64,000 bases of DNA, taken from Rhynchospora pubera. Its lineage: Eukaryota; Streptophyta; Magnoliopsida; Poales; Cyperaceae. Within the stretch, counting starts at the first letter, position 1. Every line of letters begins with the position of its first letter. Below the pieces are notes generated by a model, which had not been told where the DNA came from, made no database searches, and worked only from the letters and a program-made list of their open reading frames with translations. Position numbers and translations under genes: made by a program. This document shows positions 34,124 to 46,047 of this stretch, piece after piece. Location: positions 78,273,652 through 78,337,651 of the forward strand of contig CM051463.1 in the NCBI GenBank assembly GCA_028095005.1. Reading direction: 5' to 3'.

Positions 34124-35125
34124 CATTTGTTAAAAAAAATGATTAACGAAATTGGCTTTTTGTTTCGTTTATTTTCGTTTAATCGTTTTATGTCATTTTT
34201 ATGTAATTTTAGGGCGTGTTTGGGAAGGTCCATCGAATTGGGGTTCGTGAACCCAGTAATATTTAAAAAAGTGGTTTTTGCTGTTCGTTCACAAGTTCGT
34301 GGATTCTCCGAAAAGTGGGAACTTAGAATCCACGCGCGAACCGCGTGTTGTTCTTGTTTCGCGTTTGTTTGGTTTGCGCGAGAACTTCCTAGTTCGTGAA
34401 CACCTCTGTTCGCCACATACCAAACACGCCCTTAAAGTATTTGTGAGCAAATTTTGATGAATCAGGAATATTGTAGTATCAAATTTTATGCATGTAAAAT
34501 AGGACAACATGTACAAAAATTAATTGTCATAGTAACAAATTGAACATACTTACACGTTCTGATCTTTCCGAAATAGAAAAATATATATATAACTCAATAG
34601 TCGGTTAATTGATCGTTTTGATCATTTTGATCGTTATTTTAAGTGAAACTGTTAAAGCAAATTAATTTTTATTTCGTGCCAATATACGAAATGGTTAACA
34701 AAAATAGGTTGTTTTGGGTTCGTTTCGTTTCTTTTGCAGGTCTAGCTAGGGGTGCATAACATGGACAACAGTCACGAAACCGAGTTATTTCGTTAACTGT
34801 TTCATTTATGGCATTAAACAATTTTTTATTTGTGTTAACCGTTTCTTTCAAAAGACGATCAATTAACTGACAATTATTTTTATACATATGTTCATATTTC
34901 AAAGCGATCAAAACGTGTAGTTGTTTCCAATTTGCTACTTTGATAAATAATTTTTATGCATAAATGACTAGTTTGATACTACAACCGGTTCATCAAAATT
35001 TGTTCATAAATATTTGAAATATATTTCAAAAATGACATAAAATAGTTAAACGACTAACCGTTTTGTTTAACAAACAAAATATAAAAATAATTTTGTTAAA
35101 CGTTTCGAAGAGACGAAATGAAAAC
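34124..35125. mobile_element. Pair of inverted hAT-like elements
   Basis: The left copy (34124-34742) and the right copy (34746-35125, reversed) share 'gttaacgaaat', 'gcaaattttgatgaa' and 'ggttaattgatcgt' in inverted order, so the whole forms a large imperfect palindrome. Inner ends read 'ttgcaggtcta' and 'taggggtgcata', the latter hAT-like. The left copy is interrupted by the MITE at 34212-34431. No coding sequence. Confidence 0.55.
34212..34431. mobile_element. PIF/Harbinger-like MITE, TSD TTA
   Basis: TIRs GGGCGTGTTTGG and CCAAACACGCCC are flanked by TTA (34209-34211 and 34432-34434). The 220-bp interior contains inverted 'gttcgtgaac' motifs. Structure and TTA duplication are those of Tourist-type MITEs. 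Nested in the hAT-like pair. Confidence 0.88.
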
Positions 35126-35466
35126 GATAAACGGTTAAACAGTGCTGCACAAGCAGTATTTGTCGCCTTATTATACTCTGTACTTCAAGAAGATGGATGC
35201 ATCATGCATGTTTTACGCGTATGCAGGTCATGAAATATTTTATCTTGCTTTACCGAAAATAGCAATATTTTGCACTGAGCATTTATTGCATCACATGCAT
35301 CATTAGTTATATATATATCCACTATTAAGTCTGCTATTTAAAATGCAACAATTACACAACTTAATTTATTATTTTTATTTATAAAATGAAGTTAATTAAA
35401 ATTTAAGTAGAGTTCGTTCCATAGGCCGCCTCCTTCACCTTCAAGCTACTTCTTGCTCCCCTTATT

Positions 35467-35623
35467 TTATTATTATTTTTTTAAGATAAATTGGAATCTA
35501 AGCCATCCAACTTACTTTTAAATTAAACGTCTATGAAAGATCTTCCAGTTTGATTTCGAACTTGCGACTTATCATTTAAGATGCATTGATCTTTACCACT
35601 AAACTAAAAGCTGGTTCTCTTTT
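35467..35623 (-). mobile_element. tRNA-derived SINE, full length
   Basis: On minus, the 5' part has an A-box-like TTTAGTTTAGTGGTAAAG and a B-box-like AGTTCGAAATC about 40 bp further on, then a body ending in a poly-A/TAA tail. It is flanked by an 11-bp duplication CTCCCCTTATT (35456-35466 and 35624-35634). A truncated relative lies at 4778-4893. The boxes would serve as an internal RNA polymerase III promoter. Confidence 0.8.
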
Positions 35624-35777
35624 CTCCCCTTATTCTATAATTGTAGTATTCTATCTTTTAGGTAAGATAATTCTTTATTAAAGTTAGGAAATTGAACATC
35701 AACACAATTAATTGTAACATGATATTTTATTTAACACAACTGTAGTTGATAATTATTTACTTTTTTTTAAGCATATA

Positions 35778-35936
35778 GGCTCCGTTTGGATAAGGTGTGG
35801 GAAGAAGGAAAAAAGAGAAGAAGTGGGAAGAAGTATTGGGAAGTGTGTAACTTTGTGAAGAGTTTTGGATTGTTTATAATAAATTTATTCTCTTATTCTT
35901 TCTTCTCTTCTTCCTAAATGGAATCCAAACGGAGCC
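35778..35936. mobile_element. MITE, GGCTCCGTTTGGAT family, TSD ATA
   Basis: The left TIR GGCTCCGTTTGGAT and perfect right complement are flanked by ATA at 35775-35777 and 35937-35939. The interior 'gggaagtgtgtaactttgtg' is shared with 46441-46572. Complete copy. Confidence 0.85.
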
Positions 35937-36214
35937 ATAATGAAAAGAATTGTTAATTATATATATCGGATGGAGTGATGAATCAGAAATAATATGAGTT
36001 CAACTTTTCAGCAAGCATTGTTGTATATTTAAAAAAATGTGTTTTTGGAAGGAAAGATGCTGTCTAAATTAAGTCCGAAAATTTTGAACCATTGAATAAC
36101 AATAATTTTAAGAAACTAAATGAGATATCTCGATCGGTAATTTGGAAATTAGAACTCGAGAGACTGAGATTTCAGTTATATACATGTTGTGTGTGTAACT
36201 CCCTTAGGCATTTA

Positions 36215-36611
36215 GGCTATGCTCCAGGATGATATTTTGGAAGTAGAGGAACGGAAGGTAAGAGGTAGAGCGTTACTCGCTCCAGCGTCAAAACAATAGA
36301 GGAACGGAAGGAGAAAGAAGGTGCGCCTGTTACTTTAAAATTTCAATTTTTGTTACTCCCAAATCGAAGTGTAGACAAAGTAACATGTGTTGATCAATTA
36401 CATAAATGACCTCCAAAACTTTTGATATAGACATGGTCTCAAGGATAAAATAGTCATCTCAAGTTATTATTACTTTTTTCTTTCTCTCCCCTTGTAAACA
36501 CCTCTGGAACAAGTAAGATAGTTTACTCTAGTTCTTTCCCAGTCTACTCTTCCTCTCCTGACCTCTCCGTCCCCTCCCCTTTCTTTATTATGCTAGTTCT
36601 GGAGCACAGCC
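36215..36611. mobile_element. PIF/Harbinger-like MITE, TSD TTA
   Basis: TIRs GGCTATGCTCCAG and CTGGAGCACAGCC are flanked by TTA (36212-36214 and 36612-36614). 397 bp, non-coding, with duplicated 'agaggaacggaagg' inside. A similar end (CTGGAGCACGGC) occurs at about 37899, perhaps another decayed copy. Confidence 0.8.
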
Positions 36612-38309
36612 TTAGCCAATTGTTTTTAAGAAGTGGTTTTTTTGCTAGTCGGTTATCATATTTTATTTATTTAACAGAAAAAAGAAAGAATCGGAGAAAC
36701 TGACAGCTTCTCCCTCAGCATGTGATTCATGCGGATGTATCTCAGCGCATGTAGATGTAGCACCGATCTGTCAAAGCTAGACTTTTTTCTTCATTGGATT
36801 CTCCCCCCCCCCCCCCCCCCCCCCTGAATTGAACCTGGCAGGGGCTGTTATATACAAGTCAACTCGTGGACACAATCCGATCTTGTATATCTACTAGGTA
36901 TTCGAAAATGCAGCACCGTGTAAACATAAATGAAAGCTCATAATCCAGTTAGGAACCACGCCTTTATAAAACGCTATGTTAGCATAAAAAAAAAAGCTTT
37001 AACAAGGCTAATTGTTAATTTATTACAAATGCAATTAATTTTCCACTGACAGAATTGAGTTATCCACAGTGTAATTTTATTTAGAAGCATATTTTTTTAA
37101 AGAAAAAATTTAGAAGCATATTGATAAACACATTTTGTTGTACTTTCCAGTGGGTCACACGAATGATTAGCTCAAGAAAATAGGAAGAAAAGTGTTTAGA
37201 GTACAATCTAACCATTCAAAGTTAATTAAGTGAAAGGATCTAGCTAGTTGGATGCACGTTGAATCAATTCCCATCAATCTCACGCAGGCTAATTTGGTCT
37301 GTTTTTGTCTTTGTTTTTTAATAGATGAAGATCAAGTGCTTCACTTTTTTTTTCCCGACTTAACTGAAAGTTTTTATAAGAGAATTTATAGAATACAAGT
37401 ATTAATTGCAATGCTTGTTTGGAAGGATCAATTTTGTAATTTTTAAACCTACAGTTGCGGATGCTATATTCATATTCAACCGCAAAACATATATGCAGTA
37501 ACATTGCCACTTTAAAAATATACAAAACCAATCATTAATTTGTTGAATACGCCGATATCACATTTTAACCAGGCTCTAGGTTTTGTTGAACCCAACTGCA
37601 ACCAAATATATATATATTATGGATCGAGTCAAAAAAAACCTCAAATATTTGTTTCTAGCTTGGTTTGTTGACTCGATCAAGAGAACCAGATCTGTGCTCC
37701 AGTACTAGTAGATTTCAGTGGGGAGGAAAAGGGTGCCCGGAAATTTGTCACCACAAATGGAGGATTAATGATTTGGGGTGAATTCAATAGAGAAGTCGCT
37801 CTTATCTCATCCCTTCATCCCTCCTCTAATTCCCTCTTACTTGAGTTGTGGATTCTCTTAATCTAATATCCCCTCCGCGGCTCCGCCCAAGCAATCTGGA
37901 GCACGGCTTAGTAGTATTAATTCCGAAACTTAGTAAAGGGCTGGCAGGAGTTGACTATCAGTATCTGTCAGATTCATTTGATAATCGATTTATTTAATTA
38001 TTAACCACTGCAAAACTCTGTAACTGTAAGGAAGGAAAAATACTAAATCTTTGAAGTTGAAAACTTGAAATCCCGCAATAGGCATTCCATATGGAGTGCT
38101 GCTACTTGCCTACTTGCTCTTTATGTCCTGAAAATTAAATTTTAAAATTTGATGCATGATTCATCAGTAATCATCACTACTTATAAAACGAAATGATATT
38201 TTAGATTTCTGAAGCTTTCGTTGGTAGACTAGCAGTATCTGTGTATTCTCATTATGAAATTAATAAAAAAAAATCATGTAAATATTCTAAAAGGTCCTTT
38301 TGTTTTTGC
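36612..38309. other. Intergenic upstream of the CYP74 gene
   Basis: Contains a run of about 22 C (36803-36824) and AT-rich DNA. No gene seen; open frames near 37252-37531 overlap on both strands and have no codon structure. Confidence 0.4.
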
Positions 38310-38316
38310 TATAAAA
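38310..38316 (+). promoter_or_regulatory. TATA box of the CYP74 gene
   Basis: TATAAAA in a 'gctataaaaactg' setting, 106 bp before the ATG. This predicts transcription start near 38340 and a leader of about 80 nt. Confidence 0.65.
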
Positions 38317-38421
38317 ACTGCTCTAGTTGGATAGAAGTCTCCGTGTAGCTCTTTAGCACTAAGCCTTCTTCTTAATACATACCGAAGTTACAGGGTATTA
38401 GCTAGCTAGCTGGCCAATTCT

Positions 38422-39858
38422 ATGGCCACGTCACCTTCAGGCCTACCGATAAAAACAATCCCCGGCAACTATGGCATCCCCGTTCTCTCTCCAATCTATG
38501 ATCGTCTCCAGTTCTACTATTTTCAAGGCCACATGGACTACTTCAAATCCCGTATGACCAAAAATAACTCCACGGTGCTGCGAACGAACATTCCACCTGG
38601 CAATTTCATATCTCCTGACCCCCGTGTTGTTGCCGTTTTGGACGCAAAGAGCTTTCGTGTACTATTTGATCCATCTAAGGTTGAAAAGAAGAACACTGTC
38701 GTCGGCACTTACGTCCCATCCCAGTCCCTCTACTCAGGCATCCGGCCAATGGCTTTCCTCGACACCACTGAACAGCTGCACTCATCTCTCAAATCATTTT
38801 CATTCCACCTGTTAGCATCTCGCAAATCCTATTTCATCCCCGCCTTTCATGAAACATACTCTTCCCTTTTCGATTCTGTAGAGGCAAAATTAGCCTCTGG
38901 CCCTGTGGAGTTCAACAGCCTTAACCAAATAGCAGCATTTGATTTCACATGTGATGCATTCCTGGGTGCTGTGCCTAGTGAAGTCATCGGTCCATCAGCA
39001 TCTAAGAAGGCTGCCATATGGCTGCTGTTCCAAGTCCATCCAATAGTAAGCCACCTAAATAAATTCATCCCATGGCCTATTGAAGATCTCCTCTTGCATT
39101 GGGTTCCACTTCCACCGTTCCTTGTGCGCCGCGAGTACAAAGCTCTCGAGGAGTTCTTCTCCAAAGCAGGTGAGTCTTTGCTGGAGGACGCCACAAGCAA
39201 GTTTGGACTATCACGCCATGTGGCACTCCACAACCTGATTTTCATGACAATATTCAATGCAAGCACTGGTTTCAAGGTCTTGATGCCAACAATCCTGAAA
39301 TGGCTCGCTCATGCTGGGGAGAAATTACACAAAAAATTGGCGCAAGAAATCCGATTAGCGGTTAAGTCATCAAACGGCGAAATCACCTTTGATGCCTTGG
39401 GGAAGATGGAGCTAACCAAATCAGTCGTCTTGGAAGCATTGCGCCTAGACCCACCGGTAGAGAATCAATTCGGCCATGCCAGAACGGACCTCATAATAGA
39501 GAGTCATGACGCGGCTTTTAGAGTGAAGAAAGGGGAAATGTTATGTGGTTACCAACCCCTTGCAATGAGGGATGAGAAAGTATTCAAAAATGCTGAAGAT
39601 TTCATACCCGATAGATTTGTAGGTGATGAAGGAAAGAAGTTACTAGAGTATGTGTATTGGTCGAATGGACCACAGACGGTAGTACCAACAGTGGGTAACA
39701 AGCAGTGCCCGGGAAAGGACATGGTGATCTTGGTCGGCCAATTGTTCGTGGTAGATCTATTTCTTCGGTACGACACGTTCTCAGCAGTGCATGATGGAAT
39801 GCTGCTACTTGAACCCAGGATGTTTTTCAAATCTGTCAAGAAAGCTTCTCATAAATGA
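38422..39858 (+). CDS. CYP74 family P450, allene oxide synthase-like
   Basis: Intronless, 478 residues. CYP74 enzymes rearrange fatty-acid hydroperoxides without oxygen or reductase; allene oxide synthase makes the jasmonate precursor, hydroperoxide lyase makes aldehydes. Visible signatures are the N-terminal IPGNYGIPVLSPIYDRL, the I-helix FNASTGF (278-284) with the key Asn279, ExxR (338-341), PDRF (396-399) and the heme loop PTVGNKQCPGKD with Cys429. There is no transit peptide: the protein starts at the P450 core, like the shorter monocot AOS type, so plastid import is doubtful. Odd points: the position equal to Arabidopsis AOS Phe137 is Val93, Ser155 equals Ala111, and the usual Gly-Gly of the I-helix is Thr-Gly; the usual YLDPSEP is FLDTTEQ. 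The specificity is therefore open (AOS, lyase or other). Start and stop are clear; the frame is intact. Confidence 0.92.
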   Translation: MATSPSGLPIKTIPGNYGIPVLSPIYDRLQFYYFQGHMDYFKSRMTKNNSTVLRTNIPPGNFISPDPRVVAVLDAKSFRVLFDPSKVEKKNTVVGTYVPSQSLYSGIRPMAFLDTTEQLHSSLKSFSFHLLASRKSYFIPAFHETYSSLFDSVEAKLASGPVEFNSLNQIAAFDFTCDAFLGAVPSEVIGPSASKKAAIWLLFQVHPIVSHLNKFIPWPIEDLLLHWVPLPPFLVRREYKALEEFFSKAGESLLEDATSKFGLSRHVALHNLIFMTIFNASTGFKVLMPTILKWLAHAGEKLHKKLAQEIRLAVKSSNGEITFDALGKMELTKSVVLEALRLDPPVENQFGHARTDLIIESHDAAFRVKKGEMLCGYQPLAMRDEKVFKNAEDFIPDRFVGDEGKKLLEYVYWSNGPQTVVPTVGNKQCPGKDMVILVGQLFVVDLFLRYDTFSAVHDGMLLLEPRMFFKSVKKASHK

Positions 39859-41694
39859 ACACAAATATCTCATGTCCCTTTCTTAACATTTTCTATAATA
39901 TCTATGTAATTTCAGCATGTTTAATTAAAGTACATTTTTATTTTTGGCTGAGATTTTAAACCTAGCTAGAGTTTAGTGTTGAAAAAATAGAAACAAAAAC
40001 AAAAGCGATGTTCCTAAATGTTGAATCCGTCCAATAAAGAACTGCTTTCCTAGTTAGGATGTCTCTTATGCTAGCCGGTCCAAGGTTAAATTGCTGTTGT
40101 CCAACTTTTACACTATTTAATTAATACCACCAATATTAATTCCCACCAGCAGTCCAGCATGCATGTTTGTTCACTGCTTTGCAATAGATAGGCTATGCTA
40201 AATTGCTAATTAACTTCAACTTGAAAAAGTAGCCGACGAAACATTGAAATGCCATTAACCATTTCACCTTTTTAAGTTCCTACCAGCAAGCTCCGTTTTT
40301 TACATGCTTTGCAAAAAAGAAAAGGGGAAGAAGAAGCTCCCATCCATTTGTTTGACCTTTATTGGGATGCACCTCTAAACAGTGTTTTTAATACCGTAGC
40401 GAATACTGAAATTTTTTTTGGTAATACCAAGATCTAGAACAATGACTGAAATGGCGATATTCAGTATTATGAGATAAAATATCTGGAAATTACAGAAAAT
40501 ACTGAATTTCTGCCACTAGCTGGCAGGGGTGCCAGTATGGTATTAAAAGTTTTAAACCCTGATGCAGTGATGCCTTTGAAGGTTTGTTAGATGTGGCCAT
40601 GTGGGCTTGACGGTCTTGGGCAAAACACAAAAACGCATCTTGGGCATTTTGACACTTGTGATTTTTCATATTTTGACCACTCAGTATATTTTCCTATATA
40701 TTCTATCATGAAAAGGCGAGGCCGCACTCAATTTTAAGCTGAAAGGTGATAAAAGTTATTACTTTAAAAAAGAAAAATCATACGACAAGATAATTTGAAT
40801 TGCAAAGAGCTCGGACTACAACTAAAATGATTAATTGGAAAAAAATACAAATCGCACGAACATAAATAGCTAGCATATTATGTATAAAATAATCCACTCC
40901 TGAAGCTTTACCGAACTATTAGGAAAAATAAAATCGGAAAAGATACGGTGCTTTTCCAAGACTATACACGTGAATCACGCATATGCATGTCATGAATTTG
41001 TCCAGAAACATGCCCATCCCATATTTATCAACGGATAATCTTACTTAATTTCCTGGTCAACACGTCCACATGCAAAAGTATAAATAACTTGATGTATAAA
41101 TAATAAGATATTCTGCCCACTTCACAAGCATCATTAATTCATTATTTATCCACTGCTACTCAAATGCAAAGGTTACAATTTTCAATTTAACTTAAATGTA
41201 GAGTACATTATCCTGATCCACTATTTTTTTTTTGTTGTCAAAAACATCTGTTCACCACATATTTTGCAGCAGTGTTGTTTTATATCCGTTATAAATACAA
41301 CTAAATAATTATTAAAATACTAAAAGTTATGGATACACATTAATACATTGATTAGATATATATATGGCTAACAGTTATTTACTTTGACAAATATATAGCC
41401 CAGCAATGACAGGAGGATTGATACACGACGGATTTGGGCTGGCAGCCCTTATATTTTCAAAGTATAGCCCAGTAATTTTCTTTCCTTTTCCCTTCTAATC
41501 TTTCCCATACCATTCTATCGCTGACAAGTAGGCCCCAACATCACATTCTCCTCGTAAATCCAAAGCGATCAATTTTTTGCTTGTTCTCCAGCGACTTCCA
41601 TAGTTCCATTGCACTTCCACTTCCCACTTCCCACTTCGAACAAAATCGAAAATCAAAGAAAGAATCAGATCGGAGCCTCCATCATCCTTCAACA
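39859..41694. other. Intergenic and 5' leader of next gene
   Basis: AT-rich. A possible polyadenylation signal AATAAA lies at 40033-40038, about 175 bp after the CYP74 stop. No gene seen. About 41560-41694 is CT/CA-rich and fits the leader of the following gene. Confidence 0.4.
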
Positions 41695-44600
41695 ATGGCG
41701 GATAAGCCGAGCCGTGCTCTTGTGTTGTACGGAGATGGCCTGGCGTCGCTTATCTCCGCCTCGCACTCCAACCTCCATTCCTTTGCGTCTCTCTCCTCCT
41801 GCGGCTTCCTCTCTCTCCGATCTCTGCCATCCCAAGGTCAATCTTCTCTCTCTTTCTTGTGTTTCGTTTCCAATTGGTTTTGCGTTCTGTTATAAATCAA
41901 TTGGGCTACTACTGTTTATTTATTTTTATTTTCGGTTTTCTTTCATTCTATGAATGTCAATGTAACTTTGTATTCTTTTCTATTTGTTTAACGTTACATA
42001 GGATAATAAGAAAAGAGGGTATTTGTTGTTCTATTTGTTTAAGGTTTTCATATCCTCTGGTTTAAATTGGAAATCCTAATTCTTAATTGGGATTATTTTC
42101 AGACTCTATTGTTGACAGCAGAGCAGCTTTAGATTTCGCACAATTGCTTGATGCATATGATTTCTACATTGCTAAGGTTGCCACCTTCTTTTGCCCATCT
42201 TAAAACAAAAAAAAATGTTAGTTACAAATAGAAATGAATCTATTCTGTCGTTGTTATTATTCAGAAGGGGAAGAGCATCGATGCTGGTCCTACCGCTGAT
42301 GTGGAGCAGTCTTCTTTACCAGAATTATCAAAGAGGTGACTTGTATAAATTGCTACAGTTTGACTTTGACATAATTAAAATAGTGTAACATCAATTGCTA
42401 CAGTTTTGTCAAGCTTTTTAATATATTTGATTGAATTTATGAGAAACAATGCATACTAGGTCTGACATAAGCCATTTTCCTATGATTGTGTGGTTAAAAA
42501 GCCCACTCTATAACACATTTTTTGAGCTTCTCATCAACAATTCCACATTTAAATCTTACCTTTGTTATTATTTTTTTACTTATTTTCAGGTTTATGGGCC
42601 TCAGGGCTGCCATTTTCAGCAGCTCTCCTAGTGTAAACTCTCTGGCTTCAGATCTTTCTCTATCGACTCTCCCACTGGAGGAAACTGACCCGTCAGAACT
42701 ACCATCTAAGCTTCTCACTCTTCTAGGATTTTCCGAAGGAAATGTTCTAGAAGCATCTGAATATGATTTGCTACTTCTGCATATAACAACTGAAACCTTA
42801 AAGACCCAGAAAGAGAAGAGTTCAGCTGACTGGCTTGACCATCTAGTAGGGACAATATTGGAAAGTGCTACCCCTGGATCAGCTGTGTCATCTCGGCTCC
42901 ACATGTCTGTTGTCTTGAGCTATGAAAAGTTGTCAGATAGGCCGCCCATGTCCCTCATAAAAGAGATGAACTCTGACCTAGGTTTGCTTCGGCCATGCCA
43001 GAGTTATACCATGAAGAATGGGAAGCCTTTAGATGAAATTAGGTGAACAATCTATTCATTGCATCCAATGTTTAGTTACTATTAGAGGCATAACACAGGT
43101 ACACAAAGGTGTTATAGTTCAAGTAATTGGTGGTTTGTAGAGAAACTTGCATGCTCTTATCAAGGATTACCTGGTAACCTCACTTAAAAAAGCAAATTAT
43201 TATGTTTCTGTAGGCATGATTATCCAATGCTGGTTGCACAATGGCAGGATGGGGTGACTAGGAGAGACCTGGCCAACGCCTTTACCTTTGAGGAATTCAA
43301 TAAGGTACCTTTCTTTGTTCTTGATCAAATAGTAGGAATAGTACTTTCTTCTGATAACATACCAAAATTGCCAAATTACTGTTATTACTTAATTAATAGT
43401 TGCAATTTCACTGGAATCGTCTTTTATGGATTTCTCGTCTTGGTAACATTACTAGTCTCTCTTGGTTTGTATACTGGCTTGTAATTAATTGCTAATTATT
43501 GTTAACTCTTCCGAATGATGCAAAATCTATAAAGAGCAAAAAATAAGATGGCTATTCCTTATGTGCTCTCTTCTCTGCTTGGTAGTAAATCATTTTTCCT
43601 TTGGAGAGGCTAGTATAGATCACTTACTGTGTAGATGCCCACACTGAAAGGCGGCTGTGATTGGTCACAGATGAACAGAAAATTGAGTTGATAGTTGTCT
43701 GAGTTACATTGAATTTACTCAAATATTGCCGATATTATGTGATGCCATAGCCAAACAATTCAATAAGCATTTCATCGAGTGTTAGTAGGGATGCCCAAGT
43801 GGTTGGTTGATATTGTTTAACTAAAGTTAATTTATTTTGGATAAAATGGTTCAGTTGTTTGGTTCTTTTGGTTCGATTTGGTTTGCAATTTGAATTTGAC
43901 TAATGAAAGCCAATTGGAAAGAAAATATTAGTAAATATTATGTATGTATCATAATATGACACACGTTATTACATAATTTATCAATTCAATGCTTTATAGT
44001 TATGATGAATGAATTGAATTTTGCACCCGCACCCTCATACGGTTTAACTGAATTGAATGCGGCTTATAATTCATTGATGGGATTACTCAATTGTTTTACT
44101 CTATATTGATGCGAAATGAATAGAAGTTCAACCAGACCAAATTTAGTTCAGTTTGAACTTAGCAGTATAAATGGACATCCCCAAATGCTACCAGCCTACC
44201 ACTATGGCATGCTTAATGCAAGAGCTCTTGAAATTGAATGTTGGAAATGTTAGCGACCAAGCTGGGAAATGAATCATACTTTTGACCATTTGTACAATTT
44301 ACTTTTGTGGAAAGATTCTTAAATTCCGCTATTTGAGATCCTACAACTTTGCCATAAGGCTCATTAGTACTCCAAAACATGGCCTACTTGAACTGCCATA
44401 AGGCTAGTTTGATCTTTATTATGAGATACATCTCATACTGCTGCCAAGGGCACATTTGCTTTTATCACTTCCAATTGATGGTACCAGTTGCAGTTCTAAA
44501 TGTCTGTTTTATGTCTTTTGTTTTGTTGGGTTTGATTTTATATTTAGGTTTAAATTGGAAATTTTTTTAAAAAAAAGAACTGAAAAATCATACTGTACTG

Positions 44601-44849
44601 GTATTTAATGATCTTTATCATGTCCATAAGATCCAGAACCAGTATTTAATGGTCTGTGTTTTATAACTGCAACTTTTTTTAATATTTTACATGCTCTTTT
44701 TCTCAAGCAATATCTGTTCCTCTTTTTATAATTTCTCATTTTTTTTTGTGTTTTTCATGTAGAATGGAGGAAATTTGGCCATGCTGGCAGACCGTTTTCT
44801 ACATGAAGTGGCATTCAAACTTTGGAAGGCTCCCAAGTATGGTGCTTGA
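41695..44849 (+). CDS. Conserved plant-type protein of unknown function, six exons
   Basis: Exons 41695-41836, 42103-42176, 42265-42335, 42590-43042, 43214-43304 and 44763-44849 have GT-AG borders throughout, and phases close exactly to give 305 residues. The N-terminus MADKPSRALVLYGDGLASLI is followed by an alternating hydrophobic region. Exon 4 encodes most of the protein, including SSLPELSKRF just before it and MKNGKPLDEIR at its end. The last two exons give HDYPMLVAQWQDGVTRRDLA and NGGNLAMLADRFLHEVAFKL, ending in KAPKYGA. No membrane segment or transit peptide is evident. I do not recognise a named family. The VLYGDGLA start is reminiscent of phosphatase/phosphodiesterase-fold openings, but nothing else supports that. 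The codon pattern and splice fit make this a real gene. Intron 5 (1,458 bp) carries a hAT-like insertion. Confidence 0.85.
43786..44183. mobile_element. hAT-like insertion in intron 5
   Basis: Ends TAGGGATGCCCA and (complement) TGGGGATGTCCA. Flanks AGTGTTAG and AATGCTAC match at 5 of 8, so the duplication has decayed. Interior is non-coding. Confidence 0.45.
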
Positions 44850-46047
44850 TGATTGACTTAACAATAGGGATTTGAGTCTTCTTTTGTTGTTTTTTTATTC
44901 TAATTCAAAATGGTGGGACCTAAGAGTTAACTTTTGCACATAATCTAGTTCGGTTTTACATGTTAAACCTACTTTTATTTAACAGGGAGAAAATAAAAAA
45001 CAAATGCAAAGTTAGCATTGAAGATGACTTGCTCGGAAATTATGTTACTTGAAGCCAAGTTTCATTTTAATTGCATCTATTTGTCATTATTATTATTTTC
45101 ATTTGGGTTTAATAAGTAGCATATATATTGGCTTAATTTTGCAGTTTTAGTACCATGCAAACTGGCTGGTTGTTTCTGAAGCCATAGTTAAGTATACACA
45201 TCTTGCCTCTGGAAAATCTGGCTTTGAATTCTTCCATAACTTCTTTTGTTAATTAAGATGCGCTCGCTCACCTATTAGGAATTATATTATACCGAGTAAA
45301 AAGTATGCTGTCTTCCAACTGTGAGTTTAAAGTTAGAAATGAAAAAAGGTAAAGAAAAGGAGGAGAGATTTTTGCAGAGTATGGAAGCTCATCGTTTGCA
45401 AAGCATATTTCAAAAAAGTATGGTAGTCTGTACATTCTGATAAAGGTTTCAACTGCAAAGCATATATCAGGCTTAGATAATAAGGCCTGTATCGGACCGG
45501 CCTTTCTTATAATTCGGAAATAAACTCAAGCCCGCATAATCAACGTATTACAAATAGCACTGTCCGGTTTTTTCTGTGTTATTACTTGCTAGTTGCTACA
45601 CAAGCGCTTCTTTAGTCCCACATGACCAAATCACAAGAGAGGTAGCGGTTGGGAGATTGTAAAAGAGGTAGGAGGACAACAGAGAAAGGCACTTACCTGG
45701 ACGGGGTCAATGGGCGATCAAGAAGGCTCATGGCCTAGGCCAGTGGCCTCCATTGCACGTGGGAGGAGCGCTGGCTTACCATCTGCCCAAGCGGCAGAGT
45801 GGACGTCGTAATTTGTGGTCGAGGGGGTACGCGTCCGCGCGGCCCCTGCCATTACTTTAGTCAATTCTTTTTTAATTTAAGTGGAAGTAGAAATAGAAAA
45901 ATTAAAATAGTTTAGTTGATTTGAAATCAAATAATCTAACGTCAGATTCTGCAATTATTGGCATTGACGACTGACGAGGTCTTTGTAATTGTCCGTTCCT
46001 TTTTGGTTTCGTGCGGGACTTTTCTGTATGCACGGAATCTGTTGGAG
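44850..46047. other. Intergenic between unknown gene and MATE gene
   Basis: No gene seen. The upstream in-frame Met at 45958 would add 30 residues to the MATE protein but lacks family resemblance. The 45640-45850 part is GC-richer ('gaggtagcggttgggag', 'tggacgtcg'). Confidence 0.4.

Noticed and set aside
36803..36824. Run of C as a functional element
   Set aside because: Simple homopolymer; no structure around it supports a role.
38847..39839. Minus-strand frames of 142 and 96 codons
   Set aside because: Antisense shadows of the CYP74 coding sequence.
42494..42904. Minus-strand 136-codon frame
   Set aside because: Antisense shadow of exon 4 of the unknown six-exon gene.
45958..46047. Upstream in-frame Met as start of the MATE protein
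   Set aside because: The 30 extra residues do not resemble MATE N-termini; the acidic MEQEE start at 46048 does.
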